From contig CAIIXF020000005.1 of NCBI GenBank assembly GCA_903813345.2, forward strand, positions 34,599,375-34,663,374: a DNA stretch of 64,000 nt. Direction: 5' to 3'. The stretch's first letter is position 1. Every line of letters begins with the position of its first letter. The DNA comes from Owenia fusiformis (lineage: Eukaryota; Annelida; Polychaeta; Sabellida; Oweniidae). Positions 48,389 to 61,498 of the stretch are shown here, piece after piece. A program made the translations under genes and the position numbers. The notes below the pieces were generated by a model. The model worked only from the letters and a program-made list of their open reading frames with translations. It was not told where the DNA came from and ran no database searches.

Positions 48389-51300
48389 ACTGTCATTCTC
48401 CTCGTCATCGCTGCCCGTGTTATCTGAAGCGAAAAGGGATTTTACACGTGTGTAGTATAAGACGTCCTTCATTTAAACGAACGACATTCCATTACGTTTA
48501 TTTAAACAATGAAACCAAGAACAAGGGCCAACCTTGGAATACTTTTAGCAGTTATGTCCCTATCATTGAATATATGCCTAAGGTCTGTCACCAATATAGC
48601 CTGAGCTTGCGAGGGTTATATTACGACAGACCGAAGGCATATATTCAATGATACGGACATAACTGTTGTATTACATACTTTATATCATGTCTACGTTATA
48701 TCAATGACGCCACGTGTCTGTGTGCGAGTGAAAGTAGGAAGAAATGAAACATGACGTCCCGATGAAGTCATAAGATTGTCATGGTAAAAGATTTGGCGGC
48801 TATACAGGAATATATTGCCGACCTTCAGCTCCATTGACTTCAATACAAATGCTTCGCTGGGTATGTACTATGTAATACTGTAGAATATTGCTCAATTGCA
48901 CGTTTTTAAATAGGTAATATGGCTATATTACTATGAATGCATCAGATATGTTCTATATGTGATGTGCAATTCTTGCTATTTGATTTTTTGATTAGAATTA
49001 TTTGAAACAAGATCATGAAACACATGTTGTGAGCTGGTTCCAGTAAAGATGGCATCATAGTGAAGATTGAGTTAGCATTTATAGCACGTATTCCAGCTAG
49101 TTTTCGGTTCGAATCCAGCACATGAATGAATTCTTTATTACTTGTTTTAAACAAAGGGTTCAAATAATAAATTAAAGGAGTCACTTACCTTTCTTTAGTA
49201 TTGCTTTGATATCTTGTAACTCCTTCTTCACATTCACTTTCTTTTTGACCTTCTTACCTATAAGATAAGGCATACAAATGAGATCTCATTTGAATATAAT
49301 CGAGTTCGTACAAGACAAAAATGGCAGGTACTAGCTAGGGATTCATGCAGATAATTTTCTCAAATATGTATCCAATGATTTAACTCGCTCGATCGAAATT
49401 ACACATTACAAATACATATATACATAGGGAGTTTAAGCTAGCATAAAAATCGAAACGCCAACCTATACGTATGACCAATCGCCCATACAAATGCATCGCT
49501 TAAATATTTTAGGCTGTGATAAACATTGCAAACTTAAACTCCCTATTGTGATTTTTACACGATGGTTGTCGAATAAAGTTTCAATCGCTGAATTATTGGA
49601 TTTCAAATACCTACTCGAATTCACGCTGGCTCATTTCAGTTGGGAATTTGAGGTGTCTGGAATGGTATCAAATACACACTTACCATAGTTATCGATCGTA
49701 TCTATTGAAGTGATATCACGAGTCATCTTTGGTTCTTTATAATTAGGATCCCATACAGGTCCTGTGTTAATGTCAAACATAGCTGCGAATTTTTTCATAT
49801 TTTTAACACGTTGTACTTGTTCGACAAACTTATCATATGCAGGTTTCTTCTTGCGTTTTAATTTTGCAACATATTCAGGATTGTTATCAAATTCATCTGG
49901 TAATCCATAATCATGTCTATCTATTCGGAATTTTTCCATATTTTTGGACGAGATATATTGCTTCGCCCAGCGTTTGTTGCGCTCTTTCTCCCAGTTTTGC
50001 CGTACTCTAAACAATTGCTTTTGCTGCTTCATCTTTGTTTGTGACTTTTTTAGTTGGTCTTGCCTTAATGTCTCGTTATATCGTTTCATCTCTTCTAATT
50101 GCATCTTTTCCAACTTTTTGTAGAATCGTAGTTGTCTTTGTTTTTGCTCACTTGGTCTATCATATATCGACTTACAAAATTTATACATTTTGGCCTCATT
50201 TCTCGTCAATGTATAATTCTTCCGCCACGGAGGAATTTTTGTTATTTCGGGAGTTTCTTCGCTATCAAGCTTTTTGCTACTATTACTTTTTAAGTCGTTC
50301 TTACACAGCGTCGTAGCTGCTGCAGTATAAATATTACATGCTTGGAGATCGTGTTCATTAATATTCCGTTTTGATAGAAAATCCATCCTAGTTCTTTCTA
50401 ATTCTTTTTGAAGCCTAACACGAGTAATTGTTCTTTCCAATTTTATTTCTTTGTTTGCAGATTTAGCCGTTTGGTTCTTCGTATTCTGTTTTTGACTTTT
50501 GGCACTTTTGTTTGAGTCGTTCTTACTGACTTTTGCAGGCTTTGCATCTGTAGATTTATGAGATGCGGCTGATTTTCTTGGAGAGCGGACATCGTCTGTT
50601 GATTTCTTTGGAATCTGGTCCTCCTCTCCCCTGAAAAAACAACGTACACATCAAGTACAGGGTAACCTTTTACATAAAACGGTGTTGGGAACAACGATAC
50701 AGGGGAAATCCTGAAGCCATTTCCCACTAGCAACACAAAAGTTGAATCAATCCTTTTTTGTCAGGATTATACCAACATCGTACTGGCAGCATAATGATGT
50801 AAATTAAAGAGAACCCACTCATTCGTGCTGATAAAAAATGCTATTAGTCAAAATAATGAAAGACAGAAAGAGCTACATTTAGTTTATGCCTACCATCTAT
50901 TTCTACGTTTATGTTTTGCAATCTGGTATACCCACCAATCAAACGATTTTGATAATGAACTTCAAAACTAACGGATGAAATTCATTTTTCCAATTCATTT
51001 TTCTTCTTTTGTAGAACAGAAGTTCTCTTTATTTAATGGAAGGTTACCTTGGTGTGGCGTCGAGACCTATGTTTTGTTCTGCCCTCTGTGTGGCCCATGC
51101 TGTGGCGAACTTCGACCTGGACGTCTTGATATGATTAGCACCTTGCGCCCTTGTTGATATTCCCTGTGGACCTAAAATAATGTACAACTAATGTGAAAAT
51201 ATACATCCTAATGGTGAAAGCTATTTGGGCATTATAATAATGCATAGCCGTAGGCAGCGGGGGTTCGGTGGGTTCGAACGAACCCCCGGTCAGGATTTCC

Positions 51301-53157
51301 CAAAATATCATTTTGGTGAAAATAACCAGAAACATTAAATAACTGTGCTATTTGAAATATATGAGCAATAAATGAATTGATATTTGTTATGGTGAACACG
51401 AGAGCCTTATTTTGTTAAAAACATGTCAAAACGTATGAACTTACATTGCTTCTGTGTGGCACTAATATACGTACTTTATATTATATCAAGCAAACAAGCA
51501 TCACTAATTAGTATATGTACAATGTCTATATTGCAATAAAAAGCGTGTTGCTTCAGAGATATAGAAAAACAATCTAGACAATCAGTTTCGTGTTTTCATG
51601 CACTCCCTCTATAGGCATATAACAAGTGCGTACAACCCACAACTACCATGCATTTTTATTTTCAACTCTACAAGATCTCTTACCACAGTTTTTTAATATT
51701 GGCACAACCCTTTCAGATGTACTCAGATTACTTGGTTTGGAATTCCCCTCGCTTTGAATGGGTCCATCGACTAGAGTGTTTATTTTTGGTAATGGCTGGT
51801 CATTTGCAGCGCCCTGTTGTTGCGGGGCGGAGCTAACTTGTCTTTGAACGTCAGCTATATTTCAAGAAAAATTAGTAAACTACGTAAGTCATGTGTAAAT
51901 TCTACTTAGTGCCGAAGCAAAGAATAAATAGTATAGAATAAATGAGACCAAATTAGACTTCAAGCTCATCATAGTGGCCAAACTAGTTCACTTTGTCTCA
52001 TTTTACACTAACACTATTTATTTGTTCTTTGTGGCAATCGTGATTTTCCACACTGCAAGGATTTCTCTAAGCAAGAATCACTTAAGAGCTACTGCTAATT
52101 TTAAGGCAAAATATCACACACACACAAGTTACGCAACTATGAATGCTAATATTCGGAAACACCATTCTGATAAGATAAGCAATGGTGATCCACTCGATTA
52201 CGCTGGTTACCAAAACGGTTGGTTTCGGTAACAAAATGTCGTACCTTCGAGGTTCCGACATTTTGTTACCGAAGCGGTAGCCAGCGTAATCGAGTGGATC
52301 CCCAGTCATTGAATGTGAGCCCGCGTGAGACGATGTCAAAGCGATTGAGAATCTATCAAATAATTGATTAATCATCGAGTCATAATTAATCTATTATCGA
52401 TCCTTAATCATTTATCGATTTAATCAAATACCATACCCTGACTATTACACAATGCAGCCTTACTTTTGTCTTTAGTTCGACTACCCGGGAGTGACCTATG
52501 GCCCGGCCTTGACCTTTGTCCTTTTGACCCATGGCCCCTCTGATTTCCAGTGGTAGAGTTACTTGTGAAATGGTTTGACGCAACAAGACCATTTCTGTTA
52601 GCTGGGGGCAACCTCTCTTGTGGAGCCGATTTGCCATTTTTATCTAAGCTGAAAATATAAAAAAGGAAATACTGAAAAGGTGTGAATTAATAAAAATGGG
52701 CGGCTTATGGTAATTCATTCTTCAGAAGTCAGACCCTGAATTCTAGCTCTGGTTGATCAATAGTTTGGTGACTGCGGTGTATTGAAATGCTGTCATTCAG
52801 GTGATGTATTTCATCCTATGATGCATGGAAACACAAAATATCCAGCTAAATATCTCATCTAAATCATTTATTCCATGGACCTTATATTTAGCATAAATAC
52901 TGATCATTGGAGTTCATGATGACATTTAGTGTTTAATTGTTACCATGGTTTTTAATTACCGCAGTAACTTACAATGGGTTTACGACCAAGGAATGCCTGA
53001 TACCGTTGCCTCTTGCGCCAGCTGGAGCGCTCAAGCCCCGTTTGTCCGCGGTTGAGAGCAACAGGGGAGCGTTCACTTGATTTAAATTCAATCGGCCTCC
53101 ATTTTCAACGGATTGGATTGAAATTTTGTAGTTTTGAAACCAATGTGCTTTTGTCAT
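48200..53157 (-). CDS. Unrecognised basic coiled-coil protein with poly-aspartate C-terminus
   Basis: Function unknown. Seven minus-strand exons join in frame: 52973-53157, 52437-52648, 51732-51854, 51048-51171, 49684-50630, 49189-49257 and 48200-48423, giving 627 residues from the ATG at 53,157. The N-terminal third is disordered and rich in Ser, Asn, Gln and Lys. The 947-nt exon encodes a long charged helical region (LRFYKKLEKMQLEEMKRYNE, then LFRVRQNWEKERNKRWAKQY), then YGLPDEF and GPVWDPNYKEP. A KKVKKKVNVKKELQ segment precedes an acidic tail with a run of 18 aspartates and a second DDDDDDD cluster. Nuclear or RNA/chromatin-associated location is a guess from the basic and acidic blocks. 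TATATAGC at 53,232-53,239 may be its TATA box. All phases agree; the donor GTAATC at 51,731 is non-consensus. Confidence 0.8.
48549..48665. mobile_element. Short MITE-like palindrome
   Basis: CAGTTATGTCCCTATCATTG at the left and its inverse CAATGATACGGACATAACTG at the right; pairing continues through AATATATGCCT and GGTCTGTC. It is 117 bp, in an intron of the Asp-tail gene. Confidence 0.75.
52180..52306. mobile_element. Small foldback element (short copy of the 60,951 element)
   Basis: Shares GGTGATCCACTCGATTACGC, GGTTACCAAAACGGTT and GTAACAAAATGTCG with the large element at 60,951-61,492, but lacks its central arms, so the two ends are almost adjacent. It lies in an intron of the Asp-tail gene. 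Left end begins CAATGG instead of CACTGG. Confidence 0.8.
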
Positions 53158-53239
53158 TTTGATTCTACTAACTTTATTGACTATTGACTCCTTACAACCT
53201 TTTCTATGTTCATATTACATTGTCATATTCGCTATATAG

Positions 53240-56200
53240 CCGATGATCTTTCAAGAAAGAAATCGTATGGTAAGTTATGTTGCAACATACGTGTGACTAA
53301 GTCACTATTTTTGTCATAAAGAATATCCTATTCGTTAATAACGTTAATGCTATTCATATCATCCGCAAATATATGGTTTGGTAGAATGCCTTTAGCTATT
53401 TTTTATAGTTGTTTCTAGGCATGGTTTTGGCTTGAAACCAGAGTCTATCAACAATTGCTTAGATTATCCTCATGAAATTTTTATGTTTAATCCAATAGAA
53501 TTGACTCCAAGCCTCTTGCAAATTCACATTTTTATTGAGTAAGATGTATCCCTACAAGATCAAGCCATTGCTCAAAGAGAACCATGTCGTTACTATGGCC
53601 TCTAATTCAAATAAGCGCATTTTATCCAGTTGCACTTAGCATTTGACTTAACGATTCGTATCATTTAGAGTTTAGGGCATGGTGAATATGTTGTTTACAT
53701 GGAGACTTAGTTTAAGTCTAATCCTTAGCTTTACTCAGTCTAAGTGTTCTGTGAAAAATAACAATATTATAATTTTTTAAATGTACAAATAGTAGACAGC
53801 CTCGATTGTCATCAGTGACATTTCCTTTTGTTCTAATCATATTGAAAAAAACTGTTGAAAAATGAGCTAAAATGTAAAAAACAGAACTAGGATTATGAAA
53901 CGTGTGATGTAACCACGTACATCGCAACTTAACTGTAAAGACAGCATCTAATTACAATTATCATAAAACTTTATTACAGATTTACATCTTTATAAGCAAG
54001 TTGTATATTCTTTGTTTATCCATTTTCATGTTGAATTATGGTTGTCATTCATTTCTCTACCTAGTAACGGTGTTTATTTTCGCGCTCGCTATTGCTATCC
54101 ACTCGAACATAAAATAGGAATTTATTGCCATCTCTGTATTAGTCCATTGTCATATGACACATAAAAATGTTCTGAGGCAACTGGGGGAATCAATACTGCC
54201 TTCTTTTGCTCAATATTGATTTAGCTTGCTATTAAGTGATACACATTAAGACGAAAATTACAAACAAATAGAAAGATAAAGACCCTTATCCTATGTCAAG
54301 TAGAGTTTTAGGGAGATAAGTTGGTAAGATATATCCCGTATCCTGATTTGAGGTTTCCATATCCAGAACCTTCAGATATCCAGAAATCTTCCCGCTTCGG
54401 GGCATATCTTCCCGCTTCCAATAAAAGTGGAAATGCAATAAAATGACTTTGCATATGAACGATTTGTTTATTTTTACACCTTGTACTATTGAAATGGCCA
54501 TATGCCCCTGAAAACTTTATTACTGAAAATTTTAGTCCCTACGGTCCCTCAGGTAGATATGCATATCTCCCTCTGGATAAACCCCATATCCAAAACCTCC
54601 CAGTACATAACCCTTATTTATGTTAATAACATTGTGATGCGAGGAAACGCACATGGTGTACTATATTCCACGACATCATTCGGTTATTACAAATTACCAC
54701 AATTAGTTTAAACATCTCACTGCAGACAATTCATGAACAGACACACGATTGATTTTTAAATTCAATCTAAGAAAAACGAATGCATCTTAAATGCCAGACA
54801 TCAGTAAGAGGAAAATTTCAAATGTATTTAGTTGCCAAAACACAACGTCACCTAACATTTTACAAACATTCCAACCAAAACAAAATTCGGATTCGGAAAT
54901 GGAAATATTATATTGCTTGAATAGCTCTTCCTAACCCAATCAAGCTTACACGCTGTGCACAATGACAAGTTGCAAAGTGCTTTCCAACGATTATGCAACC
55001 AATTCAAGTATTTCTTCACTTTAAAAGACCTTGTTTTCCTACTAAATTCTAATCCAATATTTTCATAGTCAGATTATTTTTCGAAAATATTTCGAAAAGC
55101 GAGAGATTAATCTCGAGTTAGGGACTTCTATTCAGCGAATGAAAAAAATTATTTAATATTGATGTATACCCTAATATCTTTGAAGATAAAATGCAAGTTT
55201 ATTGATGAATCTGACGGCGTCGTGTCAACATTACTTTTGTAACCAGCGTTTACATGAAATTATTCTCTTACCGAGTTATCGTCACCTGTATAACATTTGT
55301 ATTGTTGTACTGCATTGAGAAATCGTCAAATCTCGAATTTTGTGTATCAGTCATTTAGTGGATGTTTTTTCTGCTACAATTATTTACACATTTTCATTTT
55401 CTCAGGCCCTGTGTGTTATGTCTGTGTGTTAATTGTCGACAAGTATATTAGCCAGGACCATGATCTTCATGTACGGAAAGGCGGACTAGTACACCCGGTG
55501 TTTTTTTGTAAACATTTTCAAGTTCATTGGGTTTGTTCAGTCTCTCATTGTCAATTATGATTTTTTCATGTTTTTGATTCTATTTTGATTTTAATATCCA
55601 AAGTCCTTTTGATTATGAGCATCAGCAGACACAAAATGTAGGCTATCACACGTCTTAGCCAACATTCCAAGGAACCATCTTCTTTAATTCAACGTTATTC
55701 CATCGTTTATTTCCGTAATATTGATCACAGAGCTGAGGTATCTTTATATTAATAGGGATAAATCGAATTTATGATCCACATAATATTTAGATTTAGCGAC
55801 TATGACTTTGCAAATGATTGAACTAGAAAGCTTGTTGTAAGCCTGCAGTCTATACTAAGAGTCGTACGCATGTCTCGAGCACATTTAAAAGTTGCAGCAG
55901 TTTCCATTTCGGAGTTATTAACCTAACAATGGAATATTGGGACAGTATTAATCTGTTAATCGACAATATTATCATGTTTTCCGCATTGGCTGTAACCATG
56001 GTAACCGGAAACGAACACACCTAGGTTAACGGGATTTACTTGATTAACTGCACAATGGTTAACTTAAAGTTAGCATGCGAAAAAAACATTCATCAGTCCA
56101 GAGCTGTTGAAAAACAAGCTATATCAAAAACTATTGGATCAAGTGATATCGCCAACTCTGGGCGTCATTGTAAAACGCAAACGATGAGCTTTTTTCAAAC

Positions 56201-58203
56201 CATCTCGGATTTTGGGCAACAGTTTTGTAACTTCATTGATGTGAACGCTGCATATATAGGCTGAAACAATTTTCTTCCTATGAGCTTTACCTAAGTCGTT
56301 TCATTAGCCGAGCTACTCACGAGGTTCTTTGAAGCAACATGAAAATCTAAAATCTTCATCATTTTATAAGCGTATTATAATTTCATTGGCAAACCACAGA
56401 TTTTGTGCTACAGCCAAGTTCAATAGTACCTCCAATGGCACCTTTCCATAAAATCATGCTAAAAATACATTTGTTTCGGTTTATTTGCCACTTGGGAAAA
56501 CTTTGATTCATTTTAATTAACCTTAATTTAATAAACCGTGTAGCACAGGCTCCGGATAAATAATGAATTAAATGAACGCCATTCGTAAAAGACGCCAAGG
56601 CATGGAACCATTGAATGAATCAACCTTTATTTGATAATACAGGCTCCCTGCAAAGTTTGGCCTATCCAATTTTGAAACAATGTTTTATATATCACATTTT
56701 GATGACATAAGGTAGAACTACAATTTAAGCCATGTAGTAAGCAGTCAACAAAACAATTTACCCCGTATCGATTAAAAGAAAGAATCATAGAGTAAGAGCG
56801 TGACAGAATTACGAACTAAATGTACATCGGAACACCTACATTTATAGGAAATACGAATACATAAATATCAAAAAATCTCTTAATTGTCTGCTTATACCTT
56901 TTTACAAATTTAATATCTTGAAATTGAGGCAATTTTGGAAAAGTTGCTTTATATATCTGGAAAAGAGGTCCATCTTATATGACTTTTGTCGTCCTTCTGT
57001 TTAATGAGGCGAAGATCTATCTACAAATTTATATTTTCTTTAAATGTCCCTGCCCGAGTATGAGGGCTTCCATGATCTGTCTAAGGTGCTGTTACAGTGA
57101 AAGCTTTAAATCCTGCGACTTCAGTTCTATCTAATATACTGAGATATGCGTTTGACTGTAATCTAGAAGTATGTTTGAAGGATGACACAATCAAACGATG
57201 ATATGGTATCATTAAGAACTGGTACCAATCCAATTACGCAGGCTTACGCGGATAAACCACCTATTCTGAATTATGTACTGACTCCTACCTGGACATGATG
57301 TATGTAAATTATTAATTCAGTTTTTTCACGCTGGCCTTGTCCCTGTACGGTTCAGTCAACTGTTTTTATTTGGTTTCAATGCATTGTTGTCGAGGCGAAC
57401 ACACCGTTATAGCAAGTTTGCATTAATCCAATTATTTTTCTCTCTTTTAAACGCTGAAACAACTTAAGATGTGTTATCTTAGCATCGGTTCACAAAAAGA
57501 TTGAATTTCAAGTCTAAGATCATATTTAACAAATATTTAATTTTTAAATTGAAAAAGAATTGTAGGGCCAGTGTAAACAATACGACCTAGTTGCTATGTT
57601 ATTTGGCTTTAATCACATTTTTTGTGACATATGATACATTACTAAATTTACATATGCAAAAGTATATGCCTAGTCTGTAAAAATAATGGGTTTTGGTCCA
57701 CATTATGTATATCGGAGATTTATCTTTCTGACAAGTTTGAATTGGTTGATATCAAAAATAAGTCGTTCGCTATCGCTCTTTATAGAATCATATTGAGATA
57801 GGGCAGCTATTTAGGGTCAGAAATTAAACCGTGTAAGAAGTATAATTTATGTGAATTGAATTTCTTACTTTTCGAAATTTACCGATTGTTGTGCTACAAA
57901 TGTTTCGAAGTCATTCCGTCGAGCAACTTAAATTAGTCCAAAATCCACATGATTACAAAGCGAATTTATTACTGAGAATTGGCTCAAATGAATAACATGT
58001 GAGACATCTATTTATCGTTGAAAACATTTAATGAATATAGCTTCATATTGAAAAACATGAAAAGCTCGGAAAATTACAATTGAGTAATTTTACGAGAATT
58101 TTGTAATGCTGCCCCCGATTCTGTTTTCAGTGAGTGTGATTTATCTATTTGATGGAATCATAAAAACCATTTGCATCAAAATGAATAGAAAAAATATTGG
58201 CGA
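53240..58203. other. 5 kb without a recognised gene
   Basis: AT-rich sequence with scattered short open frames (for example 54,286-54,501, 55,297-55,560 and 56,383-56,598) that lack domain signatures and supporting splice structure. If the exon at 59,626-59,879 belongs to the Asp-tail gene, this is its first intron. I see no RNA gene or clear repeat here. Confidence 0.4.
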
Positions 58204-58275
58204 TGCCGTTGCCAGGATTCGAACCTGTGTTACCACGGCCACAACGTGGGGTCCTAACCACTAGACGATTTATAT
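58204..58275 (-). pseudogene. tRNA-His (GTG) pseudogene
   Basis: The minus strand reads a tRNA-like sequence: A box TCTAGTGGTTAGGA, a perfect anticodon stem CCACG/CGTGG around loop TTGTGGC (anticodon GTG), T arm with GTTCGAATCC, and 3' acceptor strand CAACGGCA. The 5' acceptor strand should be close to GCCGTTG but is ATATAAA, so the acceptor stem cannot form; the T stem also has one mismatch. A decayed tRNA-His, or a tRNA-derived repeat. Confidence 0.75.
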
Positions 58276-58467
58276 TAGAAATAATTGTCCATTGATTGTT
58301 CAATACGAATTTTGTGGTCATTGTTAGGACCCCGAAGACATGTTGTTAATTACTTTATACACGACCTTTTATTATAACATTATACCACAGGAAGCTGAAA
58401 TGGGGATGGCCGTAGACAAAAGTAAGAAGCAATTAAAAATAAAGAGATAATTTAAGTCCACTACTAA

Positions 58468-59480
58468 CACGCCCGGTGATCGTGAATATGGGACGGAGGG
58501 GGGAGCAGGCAATTTCTGCTAGGAAATTCAACAAATCTGGAAGATTTATTTTTTCAAGAAAAAGTTTACTATTGAATTGCTAAATGGATAGGCGCACGGT
58601 ATGGTAGAATATGTTAGGTTTTCTGGGATTTTTTCTAAAACGATACGCATCTAAGGTATGAGATCTATTAAAAAAGGCGCAAGGCCATCAACAGGCACAA
58701 ATCAACGTTTTTGCTATAAATTAAGCAACAATGGACTACACGACCTGTAATAAATACTTGTAAGTGATGTTATCATAACTAAATTAATGTCATTGCTGAA
58801 TTCATAAAATAAGTTTCCATACGTAAAATAAAAAATAATCGAAAATAATTAAAATGGGACGGAGGGGGGGGAGGGGACGGAGGGGGGGGGGAGTAATAAT
58901 TCTATAAAGTGAAACAACTTCACACGAATTCTTGTATTTGAAAAATGAACTCATTAACTTAGTAAGAAACTGGATGATATACCCCTGGAGACTGAAAAAT
59001 GGGGACATTTGGAGTAAAAGGACTTAAAGTCGCGAAACATCTCTCATCATGTCTTATATACATATTGCTCCCCCCCCTCCGTCCCAAATTCATTATTTTC
59101 GATTATTTTTTATTTCACATATGGAAACTTATTTTATAAATTCAGCAATGACATTAATTTAGTTATGATAACATCACTTACAAGTATTTATTACAGGTCG
59201 TCCAGACCATTGTTGCTTGATTTATAGCAAAAACGTTGATTTGTGCCTGTTGATGGCATTGCGCCTTTTTTAATAGATCTCATACCTTAGATGCGTATCG
59301 TTTCAGAAAAAATCCCCAAAAACCTAACATATTCTACCATACCGTGCGCCTATCCATTTAGCAATTCAATAGTAAACATTTTCTTGAAAAAATAAATCTT
59401 CCAGATTTGTTGAATTTCCTAGCAGAAATTGCCTGCTCCCCCCCCCCCCCTCCGTCCCATATTCACGATCACCGGGCGTG
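58468..59480. mobile_element. 1 kb palindromic element with G-rich borders
   Basis: Two arms of about 400 bp (58,468-58,875 and 59,067-59,480) are near-perfect reverse complements around a spacer of about 190 bp. Termini are CACGCCCGGTGATCGTGAAT and its inverse. GGGACGGAGGGGGGG tracts occur at the outer and inner border of each arm, at about 58,489, 58,857, 59,075 and 59,440, plus an extra one at 58,876. No coding capacity; probably a foldback transposon. Confidence 0.85.
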
Positions 59481-59625
59481 AATAACAGCAGTATACAGTT
59501 CCGTTATAATATAATCTCAATGTACCTTTTTAGTAGAACCTTGAAAATCTTAAGTCACTTTCGAATTTGTAAATGTTCCCTTAACTCCTTGAAAAGAAGA
59601 CGAATTATAAAGGCTTTAGTCTTAC

Positions 59626-59879
59626 CGTTGCCCAGTTTTCATTCCCGATGCCGCAGAAACCATAGTCACGTCCGCAGCCAATTTAACATTTTGTCTTCTT
59701 TGTCTCTTTTGCTGGGGGAAATATAAACCGTTCGCATTGGGTAATTTAAGAAATGTGTTTTGAGCTGGCCTTCGTGGTGGAACTTGTGAAGTCGCATTCA
59801 CCATGAAAAACCCCGAATTAGATGTATTCAATTGAGGCAGTTTTAAAGTTGATTCGTTATTTCCTGCTACAGACACCAT
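59626..59879 (-). CDS. Candidate first coding exon, possibly an alternative start of the Asp-tail gene
   Basis: A 254-nt open segment starts with ATG at 59,879 and ends at the consensus donor CAACG|GTAAG. It encodes 84 residues plus two bases: MVSVAGNNESTLKLPQL, then a Pro, Gln and Arg-rich stretch (VPPRRPAQ, FPQQKRQRRQN). No domain recognised. Its phase-2 end fits exactly the acceptor of the exon at 52,437-52,648, giving GQRLDKNGKSAPQ, so it could be an alternative first exon of the downstream gene. Equally it could belong to a separate gene whose other exons I missed. Confidence 0.4.
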
Positions 59880-60950
59880 TTTGCAATATATTGATAAGTT
59901 TTGTATATAGTTTTGTTCTCAATTGATATCTGAATTATTCGCTCCTTATAGTATTACATCTGGTTTAATATTGTGTAATTAGTTTTATATCATTGCATCC
60001 ACAGTCCTTCTCCAACTTTATGGAAAGCGATCAACAATTTGCACTCGTTGAAGTTGTGCATTATGCAAATACAGCAAGGATACCTAAATCTTGAACCACA
60101 ATAATTCAACTTTTCCCAATAATATATGTTTAGGGATATTTATTATTTTGCTTTCACTATTGTAATCTGGTAATCCGTCTTTAATGTTTGCAATCCATGA
60201 TTACTTATATCCAAATTAAGTCCGTGACATTGTCCATGCCCCAATCGAAGCATATTTAACTACTGTTGATCCTTTTAGAATCATATCGGTTTTTGAACAT
60301 ATTTTATTTGGTCCTGAGAAAAGATAGTTGGCTTAGCATGGTGTTATTCCCTGTCTACGAGTTCATTAAGTTTGAGCAATTTCTTCTCAATTGCTACATT
60401 TTTCTCGGAGCAAAGCGTCGATTTCCTGTACATGAATGAATTATTTCCGGCCAACATGGACAGTGTTTGAACGCTATACGATTATGTCCGTTTTCCCCCT
60501 TTGATATTGTGATAGTCGGTCCAATGTATAAGTTCGTAGTGATTATATCTCTAGCCTTGGACATGCATTCAGTACGGAGTGTTTTCTCCATTGGAGACGA
60601 AAAAGTTCAAACATAAAAAACAAAACATGCAACTGCATCAAAAGAAACAGGCTTTCTGTCGATCAGGTCAAATATTGACTATTCTACAAAAGTTTTGACT
60701 AAAATGAATAGCGTGCAAATATCCCTTCTACAAGTAAGATTCTTTTTAGTTTATTGACATTTTGCTTTCTCTTTTACCTTTTATAGGCTTGAGTCAATGA
60801 TCTCGATAACGAGCCTTATTAAATGACTTATTATCCTTCACCTCTTGTCCGGATATCGAACTGTTTGCTCAAGTGTCAAAATTATCCGTAACTTAAAATT
60901 AATTTTTCACAATTATTGTTTAGAAAGGGCTTCTCGTGGCTTGAAGTCAT
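59880..60950. other. Region upstream of the 59.8 kb exon
   Basis: Would contain the promoter if the exon at 59,879 is a first exon. No TATA box or other named motif is convincing, and no other feature is seen. Confidence 0.3.
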
Positions 60951-61492
60951 CACTGGTGATCCACTCGATTACGCTGGTTACCAAAACGGTTCGTTTTGGT
61001 AACAAAATGTCGGAACGTCGAAGGTACGATTTTTCTTTGTTCCTTATTTCACGCGTTGTAGGCAGAATCCCCACGACGTTTTTTCTCACAAACGTATATC
61101 AGTATCATATGTTTTAGAAAATGTTCATGTTTGCGAAAAAATAGCTCAGAAGCTAACAGAATCGTCGATTTAATTCCTCACTTAAGTTACATAAACGGTT
61201 TTGGTTAAAAGTGCAGATCTTAACTGTTTTTCGAAAAACCGTTTATGTAACTTAAGTGAAGAATTAAATCGACGATTCTGTTGTCTTCTGAACTATTTGT
61301 TCGCACATAATTATGTACATTTTCTTAAACATATGATACTGATACACGTTTGTGTTAAAAATGTCGTGGGAATCCTGCCTACAACGTGTGGAATAATAAG
61401 GAAAAGAGAAAAATCGTACCTTCGACGTTCCGACATTTTGTTACCAAAACGAACCGTTTCGGTAACCAGCGTAATCGAGTGGATCACCAGTG
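60951..61492. mobile_element. Large foldback element with 6-bp target duplication
   Basis: A 542-bp near-complete palindrome with ends CACTGGTGATCCACTCG and its inverse, flanked by the direct repeat AGTCAT at 60,945-60,950 and 61,493-61,498. Each arm is about 240 bp, and the centre forms a tight hairpin around AAAACGGTTT. Overlapping open frames on both strands encode the same residues because of the symmetry and are not genes. A short relative is at 52,180-52,306. Confidence 0.85.
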
Positions 61493-61498
61493 AGTCAT

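Noticed and set aside
54280-54720. Two short frames on opposite strands with a TATCCAGA-type repeated region
   Set aside because: No domain, no splice sites, no clear inverted repeat; left as unannotated intergenic DNA.
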